From contig NC_089274.1 of NCBI RefSeq assembly GCF_963678975.1, positions 2,716,001 through 2,780,000 on the forward strand: DNA of 64,000 nucleotides. Direction: 5' to 3'. The translations under genes were made by a program, and so were the position numbers. Below the pieces are notes generated by a model. The model was given only the letters and a program-made list of their open reading frames with translations, was not told where the DNA came from and did not search any database. Source of the DNA: Dysidea avara. Taxonomy: Eukaryota; Porifera; Demospongiae; Dictyoceratida; Dysideidae. Below are positions 59,496-64,000 of this stretch, one piece after another (position 1 is the stretch's first letter; each line of letters opens with the position of its first letter).

Positions 59496-61570
59496 GTATA
59501 GTCTGGTCTGTAATTTGTGTTGTGGCTATTTGTTCTTGTTGTGCTTATTATCTTTGTAGTATCACTACATGTATTTGTTGTACTTTATCTTGTATGTTGT
59601 GTGTCTCTCTGGCAGGGAAGAGTGGCCGGCTTTATCCAACCATAGATACTAGACTTATAATAGGGATTGGCAACGCACTATAAAATTATTATTTTCGTAA
59701 ATCAATGTGCGTTTCGCTGTTTCGCTGTGAAGTAAAAAATGGTGGAGCCTTTAAGTGACTGGCACTCAAGCAGGCGTGCAGTGCACGTATTCTTCGTGTG
59801 TTAAAGCTGAAGCTATGGCAGTGTACAATATAAGGGAAAATTATTGCTCGGACAGAATGGCCAATCAAAAGTAAATTTGATTGGCCATTTCTGAAATAGC
59901 ATGGCCATAAGATAGAGGTATACTGTCCTAGTGTGCAAAGCACACCCCGCAGTGCGAAGCACACCCTGCAGTGCGAAGCACAAGCCTTCTAAGGGGGTCT
60001 GGGGGCATGCCCCCCCAGGAAATTTTTGAAAAAGGATCACTCTGAGATTGAATCTGAGACCACTTTCAGCTACTTATCACTGAACTTTACGCATGTGCAT
60101 TTTACAGAGAATTAATTGTTTATTAGTAATACATGTACAAATTTGTGTTGTTGCATACATATTTTACAAAACAAAACTATGAATCAATGTATTGTACAGC
60201 CAGTTTATAGACTTAGCTAGGCTAAATGCTTTGTTTTTTTTGTTTTTTCCCAGGGTATCCAGCACCCCTTGTCACCACCCCTAGCACTAGATGTTGAAGT
60301 GCTAGCCAAAAGAAAGACTAAAAAAATTATTGGATTAAGGGAAAGGCACCTGACCTTCTATCAGAGCAGCCCTATGGCTGGCCGGGCAGCCACTGTGGGA
60401 GCGTGCTCCCCTGAATGTTTTGTTACAAGTGGTGTTGAGTCAGCACAGATTGAATTATCAACTAGCTATTGTGAATAGCAATAGATCAAAACTTACTCTC
60501 GAACTTTCCGTGTGCAGAACACTTTTATCACGTGACTTTCATTCCACTTTCTCCAGCCACTGCATCTCTGCAGATTATAACCACGAAATGGCCATCTTAT
60601 ACTTAATATCGTACCTCCACTTCGCAAACATTACTTTCTTTTCTTCTCTTGGAAGGCGCCACTCGTGTAATCAGTGTAGTGATCGCTTCTTCACAACATC
60701 GACAGTAACCCACAATCGATAATTTGGGTAAATACGAGGTGCAGTGCTCTAGCTTACACATGCGCATCGAGTCGATGCTTCGACGGGATCGAGACTTCAC
60801 TTAGTGATTAAGGAAAGTTAACGATACGACAATAATAATAACTATAATATTACATCTTCTAAAGACTAATAATAAAGAATTACAGTTGTAAAAAATTTGA
60901 TCGGCACAAATGGCCGACCAACGGCTACATTGATCGGTCAACAGCATCACTTGGTCGGAAAATGGCCGAGGGCCGACCGTTATATTGTACTCTGTATGGC
61001 TATATGAAGTACATTGGATGGGTAAGTTTCTTATTTGTGTGTTTTAGCGCGCTGTCATTTTGTTGTTTACTGTGGAGTTCAACGCTGTTTACCGTTGTGT
61101 AGTTTTATTGAAGTAACACAACGTTCCTAAACGGCGTTAACATTTCCCACCCTTTTATTTTTGCCTTGGAAGTGTGAATGGATCAAAATTTCTAACAATA
61201 CAGGCGTTGTTTGAGGGGAATGCTTATTTACAGGGCATTTCAAAGTGATATTTGTACAAGTTTTACTGAGCTTCGTGAAGTGCTGGCTGAAGAGTTTCCA
61301 TGGTTCAGTACAAATGTTAACTTTGGAGAATGTTACTCCATTCCTGTTACTTTCGTGTAGGCAGAGTTTAAAGTGAGCAACAGAAAATTTCACATGTATA
61401 GTCTTGGCATTAGAACTTTGATGAAAGGAGAAAAATTACAAGAAATTCAAGGTTGGAAGACCATCCAAGAACCAGAGGGAAGAATATGACAGATAATGAT
61501 CTAGTGTGTGCTCTTTAGCAAAGGTCTCAAACTGGGTTTTTGGAATTACGTTGATGCTATTGCTGAAAGC

Positions 61571-61887
61571 CAAGGGGTCCGCAACTCCGAAAAACCCTGT
61601 ACGAGATTTCAAATCTTTGCGATTTTTCAAGATTTCAAACAATTATGGCAAGATTTCAGAACATTTGAAATATTAGATATCCGGAATAATAGCATCACGT
61701 GATAGGAAGTATACGGAAATATGCAGAATTCTTTCTCTCGAGTTCTCTGCAAACTTGTGGGGATGCTGGACATAGCATATGTGACACTGCAAATACAGAA
61801 GTATACAGGAAACATACGGAACTTTACAACAATTTTCAGATTTCAAAGAGGGCTGTATGAGATTTCAAGGGAGTTGCGGACCCCTTG
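61571..61887. mobile_element. hAT-like MITE, CAAGGGGTCCGCAACTCC ends
   Basis: Flanks CTGAAAGC and CTGAAGGC (8 bp, one change). Ends CAAGGGGTCCGCAACTCC and GGAGTTGCGGACCCCTTG are perfect. Several AGATTTCAAA words inside. Confidence 0.8.
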
Positions 61888-62728
61888 CTGAAGGCTTTGC
61901 TTTAATGTGTGTGTGCGTGGCTGCTATACTATTACCAAAAGCTTTGCTTTAGTGTGTGCATGCAATACAGAGTTGAATCTGGTTCACTATGCATATGTAA
62001 ATTTATCACTTTTAGTGCAAAAAATATCATGACACAATTTATTGTATTTTGGGGGAAAACTGTGCAACAGAGACTAGGAGTCTTTCCTGCTGCCCACATA
62101 AAATGTCTGGCAGGAGAAATTACTCTGGTGTAATGATTTATTTGTGGTGTGTTTATGTAGTAGTCTTAATTTTGATTTTTGATTGATTGTAATGCTAGGT
62201 AAGCTGTTAACATCTGATTGAGCAGTTGCAGAACCAACAGACCTACTAGCAGGCTAGATTGAGCCAGAAATATAACACAAAACAAGCTGCAACAGGCTCA
62301 TGCAAGAGTAGAGCAAGAACCAACCTCCAAGTAGGATTTGCAAAGTTTACATCATGTAGTTTCATATGACATGTAAATAATAGCCTGGCAAGGTGTTGTT
62401 ATTTGTAACTTTGAGTTGTGTGGCACATGAATCAAAGTTGTATAGGGTGTATTAACTGTGCTATGTTTGATCCTGTGTGACAGTACTGCCTCATGGATAC
62501 GGGATGTCCCTCATTGTTGAGACCAAGGATGATGCTTCACTGACTTCAAATTCAGTTTACGGTCTGGTGTACATAATAGGTCTTACTCCTACTAGAGTCC
62601 AGGAGCTGTAAAAGGAGGGGCACACCCAGTCCGCTACAGTATCTCATTTGAGCTCGAGTGGTCTAAACTAATGGAGTGTAATCATCAATAATCACTCTAA
62701 TAAAGCAGTCAATAACTCTAATAGAACA

Positions 62729-62848
62729 GTCAGCTTGAAGTGTGAATATGTAGCTTCTCTGCTAAAGTATGAATTTAACTATAGGACATCCTCACATCTC
62801 TCTGGCTTACCTGTACAGAACCACGAATTATTCACACTTCAAGCTGAC
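62729..62848. repeat. 19 bp stem hairpin next to tandem motifs
   Basis: GTCAGCTTGAAGTGTGAAT (62729-62747) and its exact inverse (62830-62848) enclose 82 bp. The left arm overlaps the second of two CTCTAATA(G/A)A motifs (62693-62711, 62713-62732). Confidence 0.8.
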
Positions 62849-63099
62849 TAAAGACGCAAGGTAGGTTTCACTTCCGTACTGAAATTTCATCACGCATGCT
62901 AGCAAGAATCCCTAACGGAGCTACGTACCTTTAAAGACTAAATCTTCGTGGAAACACATGAAACATTCTCAGTAGTATAGCGGTCAGCTGGTAGTGACTT
63001 GAAATTTCCTAATAGTATTACAGAAAAGCGAAACGCAGATTATTTCCGTTTACGCCTCTGTTGCCAATCCCTATTATAAGTCTAGTATCTATGGTCCAA

Positions 63100-64000
63100 C
63101 TGTTTAGAGGTCATAAACAATCATTCATCATCATCTATCAGGTAAAGATGTGTAATGTTCACAGTACAGCGAGGCACTAATACCAGTGCTATATATTATT
63201 TGAATTTTTATTCCAATATGTTCCCATATAAACCATGAAAGGTATTTAACAATTTGAAGTGTATTCACTGTTGTATTGTATTTAAAAAATCGGCTGCTTG
63301 GAAAATTTTGTCTACCAAATTGCTGTGTTGTCCTCACTGTACAAAAGACATGCACAATCCATCACATACAAGCCCTAAATTCAGTGGTGATGCAGTCCCA
63401 AAAATATTTTGCGATAGTTCATTATACTATACAACGAATCGAGCCCCTTTCCCCATACCATCACCATCCAGATAGCATCTCGTGCATATTTTGTACCCAT
63501 GCTGTGTACTATACATATAGTAAAATAGACTAGAATATTGGTAATGATGACACTGTTGTCTACTGCTGATGACAGGAGATCAAATAACTGATAAAACCGA
63601 GTAAGCAGTTCTACATTCATTTAATGCATCAACAACATAACATAATTACTGCTTACTGACATTACACGGCATAGTGGTACTACACTATAAGCTTTAGCAA
63701 ATTGCATATTAATACCATTCATCTTGTAGAATAATGTTAATTTTTGAAACGTGTGATTCTGCATTAGCAGACATAGAGATTGTCAATAAGCCTCTGTTAA
63801 AAACAATCATGATGCTCAGGTAAGTGGGATAATGGTGACAAAAAATCATTTCTGAAGTTGTTAGGTTACACCAAATATTCACCGTTATATGGTAATTTGA
63901 ATATATAGGATAATAAGGTATAGAATGGAAAAAATGTACCTACGTACAGTAATTAAAATAGTTAACATAAAATACATTAACAATTGAGTTTAATACTACT
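63100..64000. other. Intergenic, no gene seen
   Basis: AT-rich flank of the 3455 bp element. Frames of up to 85 codons at 63131-63620 overlap on both strands and have no recognisable content. Confidence 0.4.

Larger units (their letters stand above)
59640..63094. mobile_element. 3455 bp TIR element with perfect 35 bp TIRs
   Basis: Both ends are the same 35 bases, starting CCATAGATACTAGACTTATA, and are flanked by TCCAA (59635-59639, 63095-63099). Inside are AAGCACACC repeats (59937-59985), GGGGGCATGCCCCCCCAGGA at 60002, a short GGCCGACC-rich tract (60900-60985) and a nested hAT-like element (61571). The longest frames (about 100 codons, 60420-60722) show no transposase motif. It is presumably a non-autonomous or decayed member of a 5 bp-duplication group. 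Confidence 0.8.

Overview
The window is animal nuclear DNA, very poor in genes and packed with transposons. The best clue to the host is a 423 bp piece of mitochondrial cytochrome b at 43977-44399. It reads cleanly only in genetic code 4 (TGA = Trp, with AGG = Arg and ATA = Ile at conserved sites), the code of sponges, cnidarians and placozoans. The one convincing host gene has introns of 44-52 bp, which fits a compact sponge-like gene. I infer a sponge (probably a demosponge), but the sequence does not prove it. No rRNA, tRNA, CRISPR array or bacterial operon was seen.

Layout. 1-3840: remnants of two retroelements with a C-terminal restriction-like endonuclease, and a cluster of fold-back repeats. 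3840-15570: nested DNA transposons, including Helitron-like unit A (8083-14111). 15938-18830 (minus): a split gene for a multi-pass membrane protein, possibly extending upstream to about 19200. 19200-28400: short TIR elements, a GC-richer promoter-like tract (21480-22010), a large inverted repeat (22804-27415) and a 130 bp CA microsatellite. 28405-32618: Helitron-like unit B. 33590-37770: fold-back and TIR elements. 39488-40843: a decayed LINE. 41167-46792 and 49510-52849: Helitron-like units L and R in opposite orientation, each carrying a 30 bp minisatellite; L also holds the mitochondrial insert. 53240-63094: more TIR elements, including a 3455 bp one with 35 bp perfect TIRs.

Main result. 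Units A, B, L and R (about 19 kb, 30% of the window) share both termini. One end is 5'-TC followed by an ATCCAAAA(A)CAGC hairpin. The other is a 7 bp-stem hairpin followed by TTGA. All four sit between A and T with no target duplication. The terminal hairpin shows compensatory base changes between the A/B and L/R families. Unit R splits a LINE whose two halves rejoin in frame when R is removed at A|T. This is a non-autonomous Helitron/Helentron-like group without a canonical CTRR end. A 27 bp motif, core CTCTAATAGAG, occurs about 25 times in these units and in otherwise unrelated TIR elements.

Other short elements sort by target duplication: 8 bp (hAT-like), 5 bp (three TIR types), 9 bp (Mutator- or Merlin-like) and TA (mariner/pogo-like). 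No element here carries a recognisable intact transposase, so all are non-autonomous or decayed.
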